DNA from: Micropruina sp.
GTDB taxonomy: Bacteria; Actinomycetota; Actinomycetes; Propionibacteriales; Propionibacteriaceae
Reading direction: 5' to 3'
Length of the DNA stretch: 64,000 nucleotides
NCBI GenBank assembly: GCA_016716635.1
Contig: JADJVZ010000011.1
Span: 806,001 to 870,000, forward strand
Made by a program: the position numbers and the translations under genes. How positions within the stretch are numbered: the stretch's first letter is position 1; every line of letters begins with the position of its first letter. The notes beneath the pieces are model-generated. The model did not search any database and was not told the origin of the DNA. It was given only the letters and a program-made list of their open reading frames with translations. Shown piece by piece: positions 7,814-16,133 of this stretch.

Positions 7814-8923
7814 ATGAACGCTGGGTCCGGGGTGACGACCGTCGCCATGACGGGGGCCGACGGGTTCCTCGGTTGGCACACCAAGTGCGCCCTTCACTCA
7901 GTGGGAATCGAGACCGTCGAGGTGCCCGTGGGGGACGCCTTCGATCAGGACCAGGCCGTCGCGGCCCTCGCCGGAGCCGACCGGCTGATCCACCTCGCGG
8001 GGGTCAATCGGGGCACGGACGACGAGGTCGCCCAGGGCAACGCCTTGTTCGCGACCCAGATCGCCGGCGCGCTGGCCTCGACCGACAGTCCGCCGGCGGC
8101 GATTTCCTACGCCAACTCCATCCAGGCCGACAACGGCTCGGTCTACGGCTCGGCCAAGGCCAGGGCCGCGGACGTCCTCGCTGGGGCTGCGGCCACGGTG
8201 GGGGCGACCTTCGCGGACGTCCGACTGCCGAATCTGTTCGGCGAGCACGGACGTCCGTTCTACAACGCCGTGACCTCGACCTTCTGCCACCTGCTAGCTA
8301 CCGGCGGCAACCCCAGCGTCGAGGTCGATCGCGACCTCACCCTGCTGCACGCCCAGGACGCCGCGGAGGTGCTGGCCGGCCTGGCGGGGGAGGCCGCCCT
8401 CGTCGAACGCGCCACCACCCTCACCGTCAGCGGTCTGCTCGACCGGCTGCGGATCATCGCCGCGACCTACGCCGATGGCACGATCCCCGCGCTCGCGACG
8501 CCCTTCGATCGCGACCTGGTCAACACCTACCGGTCCTACACCATCGATCGCCTGCCGTGGCCGCTGGTCCGCCACGCCGATGCCCGTGGCTCCTTCTTCG
8601 AGACCATCAAAGTAGTGGCCGGACAAGGGCAGACATCCTTTTCGACGACCGTGCCCGGGGTGACGCGCGGCGACCACTACCACCGCCGCAAGATCGAACG
8701 CTTCGTGGTGTTGGACGGTCGCGCCACCATGCGCATCCGACGGATGTTCACCCACGAGGTGCGCACCTTCGAGGTCACCGGCGAGGCGCCCGTGGCGGTC
8801 GACATGCCGACCATGTGGACGCACAACATCACCAACACGGGCGATTCGACGCTGTTCACCCAGTTTTGGATCAGCGCGATCTACGATCCAACCAACCCCG
8901 ACACCGTGCTGGAGGCCGTCTGA
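7814..8923 (+). CDS. fnlB: UDP-2-acetamido-2,6-dideoxy-hexulose 4-reductase with cupin domain (FnlB/CapF/WbjC)
   Basis: A two-domain enzyme of 369 residues matching CapF/WbjC. The N-terminal NAD(P)-dependent reductase has GADGFLG at about 13-19, LIHLAGVNRG near 60 and the YxxxK pair in SVYGSAKARAADVL near 114-127. From about residue 240 a cupin domain follows (DARGSFFE, then RGDHYHRRKIERFVVL with metal-binding type His residues, then the MWTHNITN region). In the family the cupin domain helps process the FnlA product and the reductase domain reduces the C4 keto group, giving the L-talose-configured UDP sugar. ATG at 7814 follows the fnlA stop by two bases; a TTG at 7808 is a weaker alternative. 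The stop shares one base with the fnlC start. Confidence 0.9.
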   Translation: MNAGSGVTTVAMTGADGFLGWHTKCALHSVGIETVEVPVGDAFDQDQAVAALAGADRLIHLAGVNRGTDDEVAQGNALFATQIAGALASTDSPPAAISYANSIQADNGSVYGSAKARAADVLAGAAATVGATFADVRLPNLFGEHGRPFYNAVTSTFCHLLATGGNPSVEVDRDLTLLHAQDAAEVLAGLAGEAALVERATTLTVSGLLDRLRIIAATYADGTIPALATPFDRDLVNTYRSYTIDRLPWPLVRHADARGSFFETIKVVAGQGQTSFSTTVPGVTRGDHYHRRKIERFVVLDGRATMRIRRMFTHEVRTFEVTGEAPVAVDMPTMWTHNITNTGDSTLFTQFWISAIYDPTNPDTVLEAV

Positions 8924-10053
8924 TGTCTGGTCGACTCAAAGTCATGACCGTGGTGGGCACGCGCCCGGAGATCATCCGGCTGTCGCGGATCATCGCCCGC
9001 CTCGAGGCGTCCACCGATCACGTGCTGGTCCACACCGGCCAGAACTACGACTACAACCTCAACCAGGTCTTCTTCGACGACCTCGGCATGCGGGCGCCCG
9101 ATCACTATCTCGGGGTCGATACCTCGTCGCTCGGGGCGGTGCTCGGCGGGGTGCTGGTCACGGTCGAGAAGGCGATCCTGGCCGAACGTCCGGACGCACT
9201 GGTGGTGCTGGGCGATACGAACTCGTGCATCGCCGCCTTGATGGCCAAGCGGATGAAGGTGCCGGTGTACCACCTCGAAGCGGGCAACCGGTCGTTCGAT
9301 CCGAACGTGCCTGAGGAGATCAATCGACATTTGGTGGATCACGTCGCCGACTACAACCTGGTCTACACCGAAAACAGCCGCAAGAACCTGCTCGCCGAGG
9401 GGCTGCATCCGTCCAAGGTGATCCTCATGGGTTCGCCCATGCGCGAGGTGTTGGACTTCTACCGTCCGCAGATTGACGCCTCCGATGTGCTGACCCGGCT
9501 TGGGCTGACGGCGGGGGAGTATCTGCTGGCGAGCGTCCATCGCGAAGAGAACGTCGATCGTCCGGACCGGCTCGCCGACGTGCTGGCCTCCTTGACGGCC
9601 GTGGCCAAGGACCAGGGGATGCCCCTGCTGGTCTCCACGCATCCGCGCACCCGCAAGCGCATCGAGCAGTTCGGCCTGGGGGCCGGTGCCGACGTGGTGC
9701 TGCACCCGGCGTTGGGCTTCCACGATTACAACAAGCTGCAGTTGTCGTCGCGCTGTGTCGTGAGTGATTCGGGCACGATCAGCGAAGAGTCCTCGATGTT
9801 GGGCTTTGCCGCGGTGACGATCCGCGACGCGATCGAGCGTCCGGAGGCCATCGACACCGGCGCCATCATGTGCACAGGCCTGAACGCCGAGGACGTGGTG
9901 GACGCAGTCCGCCTCACCATCGAGCAGCACCGGACGGACGGTCCCGCGACCCCGCCCGCCGACTACTGCGTCAAGGATTCGAGCCGCCGGGTGGTCAATT
10001 TCATCCGCTCCACGGCCTCCACCCACCACGCGCGGACGGGCATCCGCCTCTAA
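8923..10053 (+). CDS. fnlC: UDP-N-acetyl-L-fucosamine synthase, C2 epimerase (FnlC/CapG/WbjD)
   Basis: A 376-residue UDP-GlcNAc 2-epimerase-like enzyme. Family marks are VVGTRPEIIRLSRII at about 8-22, HTGQNYDYNLNQVFF near 38-52, VLGDTNSC near 91-98, HLEAGNRSFDPNVPEEINR near 117-135, SVHREENVDRP near 203-213, and STHPRTRKR plus SDSGTISEESS near 238 and 283. Relatives CapG and WbjD epimerise C2 of the FnlB product to give UDP-L-FucNAc, the last step of the pathway. The ATG at 8923 overlaps the fnlB stop (TGATG), and the gene ends the operon. The palindrome at 10126-10191 lies about 70 bases downstream and may end transcription. Confidence 0.9.
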   Translation: MSGRLKVMTVVGTRPEIIRLSRIIARLEASTDHVLVHTGQNYDYNLNQVFFDDLGMRAPDHYLGVDTSSLGAVLGGVLVTVEKAILAERPDALVVLGDTNSCIAALMAKRMKVPVYHLEAGNRSFDPNVPEEINRHLVDHVADYNLVYTENSRKNLLAEGLHPSKVILMGSPMREVLDFYRPQIDASDVLTRLGLTAGEYLLASVHREENVDRPDRLADVLASLTAVAKDQGMPLLVSTHPRTRKRIEQFGLGAGADVVLHPALGFHDYNKLQLSSRCVVSDSGTISEESSMLGFAAVTIRDAIERPEAIDTGAIMCTGLNAEDVVDAVRLTIEQHRTDGPATPPADYCVKDSSRRVVNFIRSTASTHHARTGIRL

Positions 10054-10125
10054 AGCCCCCTGGGCAGCGACCGGCGGCCGAGCCGTCTGGTGATTGGCGT
10101 TCGTCCCACGCGTCCCTTTTGTCCA

Positions 10126-10191
10126 CCTTGCTGGCATTGGGCGTCTTTGCTGCCGATATATCGCCAGCAAACACGCCCAATGCCAGCAAGG
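10126..10191. repeat. 66-bp near-perfect palindrome between convergent genes
   Basis: The two 33-base arms 10126-10158 and 10159-10191 are reverse complements with only two mismatches and no spacer; the centre is CGATATATCG. The similarity extends imperfectly outward (CCTTTT on the left at about 10115, AAAAGG on the right near 10203), so the whole structure approaches 90 bp. It lies between the end of fnlC (plus) and the end of the 10239-11096 gene (minus). As RNA it would form a very long hairpin on either strand. It may be a bidirectional terminator, a REP/MITE-like palindromic element, or a cruciform. It is much longer than the other terminators seen here. Confidence 0.85.
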
Positions 10192-10238
10192 TCGGAAAAG
10201 GTATCCGGCGGTCGGGCGCGCGAGACCGGAGTGCCGGC

Positions 10239-11096
10239 TCAGCGGCCTTGGCCGAGGACGAGCTTGGAGTTGGGCGTCGGTGAACCCGGGCGGGATTCGG
10301 TGGCCGTCGGGCTGCCGGTCTGCGGGCTGGGTGACGCCGATTGCGGGGACGGCGAACCGGACGACGGGGAGGCCGACTCCGGCGAGGGTGAACTCGACTG
10401 TGGCGGGGGAGATCCCGTGCCGGTCGTGGGCACGGGCGGCGGCGGAGACTGCGGCGGGCTGTTCTGGAACAGCAGAATCGCGATCAGCACCCCCAAGGCG
10501 GCGAGCAGCAGCATCAGCAGCCACGAAGCCAAAATCGACAACCAACCTGAGCGGTCATGACGGCCTGGCCAAGGCAACGGCCACAATCGCGACACGCCCG
10601 GACGGACGCGGTCGATCCAGTGCAGTCGATAGTCCGGCCCGCTCGGCGCCCCCTGCAGCGGCAAGGTGCCCAGGTCCACGGCATTCAACAGGCGGTTGGC
10701 CTCCCTGACCGCGGCCAGTGAGCCGTCATAGGCCAGCGCCACCCACGGGGCGAGGGGGAGGTCCGCGGGCCCCACGGGGTCGTCCTCTTCGCCACGGAAC
10801 TTGCCGCCGAGGCGTCCGTAGTTTTGGCCATGACCCCCGCGCGCGACGACCGTGTCGATGTGAAGTTGGTTGACCGCCCCCGCGAAGCGATCCCGGGCCG
10901 CCGCATCATCGGCCGCGCCTTCGCTGAGCAGCAGCAGCATGACCGGGGTGTTGTCATCGCTGTGGCCCACGTAGGTGACGCCTGCCGGTGAGGCGGTGAG
11001 TCGTCCGTCCAACCAAAAATCGCCGACCTTCGGGGGGTCACCCTGGATCAGGGGCATCAGAAGCGGACCATCGGGCCCCGGCAATTGCGTGGACAT
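10239..11096 (-). CDS. single-pass membrane protein with kinase-like N-lobe and Ser/Pro-rich tail
   Basis: I do not recognise an established name for this 285-residue protein. Residues 20-140 read like the N-lobe of an actinobacterial Ser/Thr kinase: GDFWLDGRLTASPAGVTYVG in place of the glycine loop, then TPVMLLLLSEGAADDAAARDRF where kinases have VAVKVL..ADDP..RARF, then APWVALAY like the hinge. The ATP-binding Lys is absent (Leu) and no catalytic loop follows. One hydrophobic helix of about 23 residues (LASWLLMLLLAALGVLIAILLF) comes next, then about 70 residues rich in Ser, Pro and Gly. Start ATG 11096 was preferred over ATG 11105 and an upstream TTG. It is divergent from the moxR operon, which hints at a shared envelope role. 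Confidence 0.6.
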   Translation of the reverse strand: MSTQLPGPDGPLLMPLIQGDPPKVGDFWLDGRLTASPAGVTYVGHSDDNTPVMLLLLSEGAADDAAARDRFAGAVNQLHIDTVVARGGHGQNYGRLGGKFRGEEDDPVGPADLPLAPWVALAYDGSLAAVREANRLLNAVDLGTLPLQGAPSGPDYRLHWIDRVRPGVSRLWPLPWPGRHDRSGWLSILASWLLMLLLAALGVLIAILLFQNSPPQSPPPPVPTTGTGSPPPQSSSPSPESASPSSGSPSPQSASPSPQTGSPTATESRPGSPTPNSKLVLGQGR

Positions 11097-11186
11097 CGCC
11101 ACCATCGAACCACATGCAGACAAGCGATTGCCTCGTTTCGCCGGGTATCGTTACCGTGACCGGCCCGCCAGACGCAGGAGACGTGA

Positions 11187-12419
11187 GTGACACAGCCGCC
11201 AATGCCCCAGCAGCCGCAGAATCCCGGCTACCCGGCAGCGAGCTACCCGCCCCCCAGCGGATCAGCGTTTCCCGCGCCCTCGGGGCAGCCCGCTTATCCT
11301 CCGCCAGCAGGCGCTAGCTACCCGTCCGCCGCTTCGCAGCCGACGGCCGCTTCGCAGCCGGTCGCCGAGGCGCCAGCGGCGCCCAAGGCCTCGCCGGAGA
11401 CCTTGAGAGCCGCGAAGGTTCTGGGCGAGGCCATGGCCGAGGTTCAGCGCGTCATCGTCGGCCAAGAGCACATGGTCGAGCAGTTGATGGTGTCGTTGCT
11501 GGCCAAGGGCCACTGCCTCCTCGAAGGCGTGCCGGGCGTGGCCAAGACGCTGGCCGTCCGGTCGTTCGCGACGGTCGTCGGCGGCGACTTCGCCCGCATC
11601 CAGTTCACCCCCGACCTGGTGCCCTCCGACATCGTGGGCACCAGGATCTACTCGGTGAAGCAGGAGAAGTTCGACATCGCGCTCGGCCCGGTGTTCGTGA
11701 ACTTCGTGCTCGCGGACGAAATCAACCGCGCGCCCGCCAAAGTGCAGTCGGCCATGCTCGAGCTGATGGCTGAGAAGCAGGTCTCGATCGGTGGCACCAC
11801 CTACCCGGTGCCGCAGCCCTTCATCGTGATCGCGACCCAGAACCCGATCGAATCCGAGGGCGTGTATCCGCTGCCCGAGGCGCAGCGTGACCGCTTCCTG
11901 CTCAAAGTGGACGTGCCGTACCCACGCGGTAACGAGGAGTTCGAGATTCTGCGCCGCATGTCGGTGTCGCCGCCCACCCCGCGTCGGATCCTTGACCCCA
12001 AGCGGGTCCTCGAGTTGCAGGACCAAGCGTCCAACGTCTTCGTCCACAACCTGGTGGCCGAGTACATCGTCCGCCTGGTGCTGGCAACGCGGACGCCCGC
12101 CGAGTTCGGCCTGCCCGATCTCGCGAACGTCATCCAGATCGGCTGCTCGCCTCGTGCGACCCTCGGCCTGACGGCTGCGTCGCGGGCGTTGGCGTTGATC
12201 CACGGACGCGACTACGTGCTGCCAACCGACGTGCAGGGCGTCGCGAAGGACGTCATGGGGCACCGCCTCGTGCTGGGATTCGACGCCCTCGCCGACAACA
12301 TCGCCCCGGCGCAGGTCGTCGATCGGATCTTGGCGATGGTGCCGCCGCCCACTCCGGTGTGGAATCAGCAAGCACGCGAGGTTGCCTATACCCAGCACCG
12401 GCAGCAGCCGACAGCTTGA
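11187..12419 (+). CDS. moxR: MoxR-family AAA+ ATPase
   Basis: A 410-residue AAA+ chaperone-like ATPase of the MoxR group, which acts with DUF58 and VWA proteins to assemble or activate partner proteins. Residues 1-70 are a flexible Pro/Gln/Ala-rich extension. The ATPase domain follows with Walker A GVPGVAKTLAVRS near 113-125, Walker B VLADEINRAPAKVQ near 175-188, sensor 1 ATQNPIESEGVYPLPEAQRDRF near 215-236 and the helical lid (GCSPRATLGL near 322). The GTG at 11187 was chosen for its CAGGAG at six bases. A possible -10, TATCGT, lies at 11146-11151. First gene of a moxR-DUF58-VWA-VWA operon; 16 bases separate it from the next gene. Confidence 0.93.
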   Translation: MTQPPMPQQPQNPGYPAASYPPPSGSAFPAPSGQPAYPPPAGASYPSAASQPTAASQPVAEAPAAPKASPETLRAAKVLGEAMAEVQRVIVGQEHMVEQLMVSLLAKGHCLLEGVPGVAKTLAVRSFATVVGGDFARIQFTPDLVPSDIVGTRIYSVKQEKFDIALGPVFVNFVLADEINRAPAKVQSAMLELMAEKQVSIGGTTYPVPQPFIVIATQNPIESEGVYPLPEAQRDRFLLKVDVPYPRGNEEFEILRRMSVSPPTPRRILDPKRVLELQDQASNVFVHNLVAEYIVRLVLATRTPAEFGLPDLANVIQIGCSPRATLGLTAASRALALIHGRDYVLPTDVQGVAKDVMGHRLVLGFDALADNIAPAQVVDRILAMVPPPTPVWNQQAREVAYTQHRQQPTA

Positions 12420-12435
12420 GCTCGACTAACGCATC

Positions 12436-13482
12436 GTGACTCTCCACCAAGTCCCCGGGGCGGCCGAGGAACAAGAGGCGGCAGCCTCGGTTCTTCGGGT
12501 GCCTACCGGCGCCACGCTGCCCTTGAGCAAGCTGGCACCCGAGGCTGCGCTGCGGCGTTTGGAGTTGACGATCGTCCGCCGGTTGGAGGGCTTCCTGCAC
12601 GGCGATCACTTGGGGTTGCTGCCGGGCCCTGGTTCCGAGCTGGCGGACGCCCGTCCGTACGTGCCGGGGCAAGACGACGTCCGACGCATCGACTGGGCGG
12701 TCAGCGCACGGACCAACGACACGTTCGTCCGTGACACCATGGCCGACCGGGAGCTCGAGATCTGGGCGCTGCTCGACGTGACCCCGTCGATGAACTGGGG
12801 CACCGAAGGCGTCACCAAACGCGACCTCGGTATTGCGGCCATCGCCACCATCGGCTTCTTGAGCCAGCGCATGGGCGACCGTTTCGGCGGCATGATCATG
12901 CGCCCGGAAGGCATCAAGCGCATCCCTGCCCGCTCGGGGCGCAACGCGCTCTATTCGCTGCTTCGCCGGATGCTCACCGAGCCGATCGTCGCCGACCACG
13001 CCACTGGCCCCTATGACCTGGCTCGCGGCATCGAGAAGCTCGCCTCGACGCAGCCGCGCCGCGGTATGCGTGTGGTTGTCTCCGATTTCCTGTCGCCAGG
13101 GGACACCGAACTCGATCCGCACGTCCCGCCGGACTGGGAGCGTCCGCTGCGGCACCTGTCGGTGCGCAATCAGGTTCTGTGCGTCGAGGTTGTAGACAGG
13201 CGCGAGATCGAGTTCCCGGACGTCGGCGATCTGCTGATCCGTGACCCCGAGACGGACTTCGCGCGGTACGTGAACACCTCCGACGACGCGGCCCGTCGAC
13301 GGATGGACGCCGCCGCGCAGGCTCAACGGGATCGGATCCGCATCGCCATGCGCCGGGCGGGAGTCGGGCACATCCAGTTGCGTACCGACAGAGACTGGGT
13401 TCATGACATTGCTCGTTTCGTCCTGGCGTACCGCCGTACGGCATCCATGCTGCACGCGCCGCCCCAGGGGGTGACGAAGTGA
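12436..13482 (+). CDS. DUF58 domain protein, partner of MoxR
   Basis: A 348-residue protein with the DUF58 signature RPYVPGQDDVRRIDW near 72-86 followed by RDTMADRELEIWALLDVTPSMNWG near 98-121. The last part (DVTPSM) resembles the DxSxS metal site of von Willebrand A domains. DUF58 proteins are encoded next to MoxR ATPases across bacteria and are thought to be its substrates or adaptors; the biochemical role is not settled. No signal peptide or clear membrane helix is seen, so it is probably cytoplasmic. Start GTG 12436 lies 16 bases after moxR, and the stop overlaps the start of the next gene by four bases (GTGA). Confidence 0.88.
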   Translation: MTLHQVPGAAEEQEAAASVLRVPTGATLPLSKLAPEAALRRLELTIVRRLEGFLHGDHLGLLPGPGSELADARPYVPGQDDVRRIDWAVSARTNDTFVRDTMADRELEIWALLDVTPSMNWGTEGVTKRDLGIAAIATIGFLSQRMGDRFGGMIMRPEGIKRIPARSGRNALYSLLRRMLTEPIVADHATGPYDLARGIEKLASTQPRRGMRVVVSDFLSPGDTELDPHVPPDWERPLRHLSVRNQVLCVEVVDRREIEFPDVGDLLIRDPETDFARYVNTSDDAARRRMDAAAQAQRDRIRIAMRRAGVGHIQLRTDRDWVHDIARFVLAYRRTASMLHAPPQGVTK

Positions 13483-14441
13483 CGCTTGGGGATATTTCCT
13501 TCCTGAATCCGGAGCGGCTGTGGTGGCTCCTGGTGGTGCCGGTGCTCGTCATCGCCTACATCTGGGCGACGCGCCGCAAGAGCCGGGTCGCCATGCGCTA
13601 CACCAACACGTCGGTGTTGGCCCAGGTGATGCCCAAGCAGTCGCAGTGGCGTCGCCACCTCGCTGTGGCGGCCTCACTGCTGGCTCTCTTGGCCATGGCC
13701 GTGGCGTGGGCGCGGCCCTTCGGGGTGGAGAAGGTCGAGCGCGAACGCGCCACCATCGTGATGGTGCTCGACATCTCGCTGTCGATGACGGCCACGGACG
13801 TGAAGCCGAATCGCCTAGACGCCGAGAAGGCCGCCGCCATCGCCTTCATGAAGACGCTGCCCGCGGGCTTCAACGTGTCGGTGGTGAGCCTGTCCGGAAA
13901 TCCGGCCGTGCGCCTGCCACCGACCACTGACCGCGGCATGGCCGAGCGGGCCATCACCGCGCTGCAGCCACAAGAATCCACCGCCATTGGGGAGGCGATC
14001 TACACGGCGCTCGACTCGCTGAAGTCCGCACCCAAGGGCACGGACGGGTCGGCCCCGCCCGGCGCCATCGTTCTGCTGTCGGACGGTACCAACACTGCCG
14101 GGCGCCCGCCCGCCCAGGCTGCCCAAGCGGCTTCGGCGGACAAGATCCCCGTTTACACGATCGCCTACGGCACCGAGAACGGCTATGTCGACGTCGACGG
14201 GAAGCGCGAAAAGGTGCCACCGGATACCCCCTTGTTGCAGTCGATCGCCAAAGCAACTGGTGCCCAATCCTGGACGGCCGACAGCGCCAACCAACTCGAC
14301 ACGGTGTACAAGAACGTGAAGAGCCAGGTCGGCTACGAAGAGGCCAAGAAGGAAACGACGTCCTTGTGGGCTGGTTACGCCTTGGCGTTTGCCGTTGTGG
14401 CCGCCCTGGCAGCCGTGTCCCTGGGAGCGAGGTGGCCCTGA
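13479..14441 (+). CDS. VWA-domain membrane protein (BatA-like), first copy
   Basis: A 320-residue membrane protein in the MoxR operon. Two N-terminal hydrophobic segments (about residues 11-28 and 55-75) precede a von Willebrand factor A domain with an intact MIDAS: DISLSMTATD near 92-101, a Thr-containing loop and ALVLLSDGT-like strand (IVLLSDGTN near 195-203). A C-terminal helix (about 295-316) anchors the end, so the VWA domain would sit outside the membrane. VWA domains bind ligands through a divalent cation. It starts with GTG overlapping the DUF58 stop, and its own stop overlaps the start of a paralogue with the same architecture. It is about 50% similar by eye to that neighbour, indicating a tandem duplication. 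Confidence 0.88.
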   Translation: MTLGDISFLNPERLWWLLVVPVLVIAYIWATRRKSRVAMRYTNTSVLAQVMPKQSQWRRHLAVAASLLALLAMAVAWARPFGVEKVERERATIVMVLDISLSMTATDVKPNRLDAEKAAAIAFMKTLPAGFNVSVVSLSGNPAVRLPPTTDRGMAERAITALQPQESTAIGEAIYTALDSLKSAPKGTDGSAPPGAIVLLSDGTNTAGRPPAQAAQAASADKIPVYTIAYGTENGYVDVDGKREKVPPDTPLLQSIAKATGAQSWTADSANQLDTVYKNVKSQVGYEEAKKETTSLWAGYALAFAVVAALAAVSLGARWP

Positions 14442-15406
14442 TGCTGATCCCCATGATCGAGTTCCAGGAGCCCACACGTCTGTGGTGGCTCCTGCTCGTC
14501 CCTCTTCTCATCGGCCTCTACGCGCTGCTGTTGTGGCGAAAGCGGGCGCGGCGTGCCAACTCGGGGTTCTCGAACCTCGAGCGGTTGCTGCCCAAGCAGG
14601 CCGCCTGGAAGCGCCACATCGCCGTCGGGGCCGCCGTACTCAGCCTGGCCGCGCTCAACGTGGCCTACGCGGCGCCGAAGGACACGGTGGACGTCCCCCG
14701 AGACCGCGCCACCCTCGTGGTGACCATCGACGTCTCCCGCTCCATGGAGGCGACGGACGTTCAACCCAACCGGTTGGATGCGGTGAAGGTCGCCGCCAAG
14801 GAATTCCTCGGCATGGTCCCCCCGAGGTTCAACATCTCGCTGGTGGCCTTCGCCGGAACGGCGTCCATCATCGTTCCGCCGACCATCGACCGGGGCATGG
14901 TGGGGCGTGCGATCGAGAATCTTGCGTTGGCGCCCTCGACCGCCATCGGCGAGGGCATTTACTCGTCGTTGGACGCGGTCGCGCTCGCCCCTGCCGACCC
15001 CGACCATCCGAATGACCCGGCGCCTGCGGCGGTCGTTCTGCTGTCGGATGGCTACACCAACGTCGGACGCTCGTCCACCAAGGCGGCGCAGGCGGCCAAG
15101 GCGGCGCACGTCCCGATTTACACGATCGCCTATGGCACCCCCGGCGGCTACGTCAACAACGGCGGACAGAAGGTCAATGTGCCCGTCGACCCGATCGAGC
15201 TGGCAGGCATCGCGCAAGATTCGGGCGGCAAGGCGTTCAAGGCCGGCTCGTCGACCGAGTTGCAAGAGGTCTACAAGAGCATCGCGTCCTCGGTGGGCTA
15301 TACCAAGGCTGACGTGGACGTGACTGAGCGGTACGCGGGTATCGCCCTGGGGTTCGCGGCCTTGGCCTCAATCGCATTGCTCTCCCTGGCCGCCCGCTGG
15401 CCGTAA
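14441..15406 (+). CDS. VWA-domain membrane protein (BatA-like), second copy
   Basis: A 321-residue paralogue of the preceding protein with the same order of parts. It has an N-terminal helix after a FQEPTRLWWLLLVPLL start, a conserved LPKQAAWKRHIAV stretch and a second helix, then the MIDAS sequence DVSRSMEATDVQPNRLDAVK near 97-116, VVLLSDGYTNVGRSS near 196-210 and a C-terminal helix ending in LSLAARWP. ATG at 14441 overlaps the previous stop by one base. The two proteins probably form a hetero-oligomer handled by the MoxR ATPase, by analogy with Bat operons. Nothing in the sequence shows the ligand. It is the last gene of the operon; yggS begins 37 bases later with its own promoter-like motif. 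Confidence 0.88.
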   Translation: MLIPMIEFQEPTRLWWLLLVPLLIGLYALLLWRKRARRANSGFSNLERLLPKQAAWKRHIAVGAAVLSLAALNVAYAAPKDTVDVPRDRATLVVTIDVSRSMEATDVQPNRLDAVKVAAKEFLGMVPPRFNISLVAFAGTASIIVPPTIDRGMVGRAIENLALAPSTAIGEGIYSSLDAVALAPADPDHPNDPAPAAVVLLSDGYTNVGRSSTKAAQAAKAAHVPIYTIAYGTPGGYVNNGGQKVNVPVDPIELAGIAQDSGGKAFKAGSSTELQEVYKSIASSVGYTKADVDVTERYAGIALGFAALASIALLSLAARWP

Positions 15407-15431
15407 GCGCAACCGCCAAGGCGGCCTGCCT

Positions 15432-15437
15432 TAGGGT
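15432..15437 (+). promoter_or_regulatory. -10 element for leaderless yggS
   Basis: TAGGGT lies six bases before the GTG start of yggS and no Shine-Dalgarno sequence is present. The spacing suggests a leaderless transcript. Confidence 0.45.
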
Positions 15438-15443
15438 GGGCTT

Positions 15444-16133
15444 GTGCAGACGATCACCGAGCGGCTTGCGTCCGTCCAGGAGCGGATCGCGGTCGCCTGC
15501 GAGGCGGCAGGCCGCAAGGTCACCGAGGTTCGGCTACTGCCGGTATCGAAGTTCCATGGGGCGAGGGACGTCCGGACTCTGGCAGGGCTTGGCTGCGGAT
15601 CCTTCGGTGAGAGCCAGGTGCAGGAATTGGCGTCCAAGGCGGCTGCCCTGGAGGACCTTGATCTGACCTGGGTGTTCCTAGGACACCTGCAGACCAACAA
15701 GGCGGGTCTCCTCGCCCGCACGGCGCACGAGTTCCAGGCGCTCGATTCGGAGCGCGCGGCCGCGGCCTTGCAGCGGGGGCTGGAGGCGTCCGATCGGACA
15801 ATGGACGTGCTTCTCGAGGTGAACTCCTCGGGGGAGGCGTCCAAGTTCGGCCTGAACCCGGACGAGGTGCCGCGGCTGGCCGAGGCGTTGGTCCGGTACC
15901 CACGGTTGCGTCCGCGGGGGTTGATGACCCTGGCGGCGAACACTCCCGACGGGCGAATCGTCGCCGCCAGCTTCGAGACCATGGTCGCTCTCCGTGACCG
16001 CCTTCGCGCGGAATCGCCGGGGGAGTGGCACGAGCTGTCGATGGGTATGTCGGGCGACCTCGAGTTGGCAATCGCTCATGGGGCGACGTGCGTCCGCGTG
16101 GGGACCGCGATCTTCGGGCCGCGCGTTAACTAA
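15444..16133 (+). CDS. yggS: pyridoxal phosphate homeostasis protein, YggS/PLPBP family
   Basis: A 229-residue PLP-binding protein of the YggS/PROSC family, which has an alanine-racemase-like barrel but no known enzyme activity and maintains vitamin B6 and amino/keto acid balance. The PLP lysine is in LLPVSKFHGA near residues 30-39. Other family motifs are GESQVQELASKA near 53-64, WVFLGHLQTNKA near 72-83, LLEVNSSGEASKFG near 116-129, PRGLMTLA near 154 and LSMGMSGDLELAIAHGATCVRVGTAIFG near 197-224, the phosphate-binding end. In Gram-positives the gene often lies near division genes; here it follows the MoxR operon. Length is normal. GTG is the only start consistent with the family N-terminus. 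Confidence 0.93.
   Translation: MQTITERLASVQERIAVACEAAGRKVTEVRLLPVSKFHGARDVRTLAGLGCGSFGESQVQELASKAAALEDLDLTWVFLGHLQTNKAGLLARTAHEFQALDSERAAAALQRGLEASDRTMDVLLEVNSSGEASKFGLNPDEVPRLAEALVRYPRLRPRGLMTLAANTPDGRIVAASFETMVALRDRLRAESPGEWHELSMGMSGDLELAIAHGATCVRVGTAIFGPRVN

Noticed and set aside
8923..10545. Long minus-strand open frame opposite fnlC and the palindrome
   Set aside because: Antisense to fnlC; the extension through the palindrome has no protein-like character.
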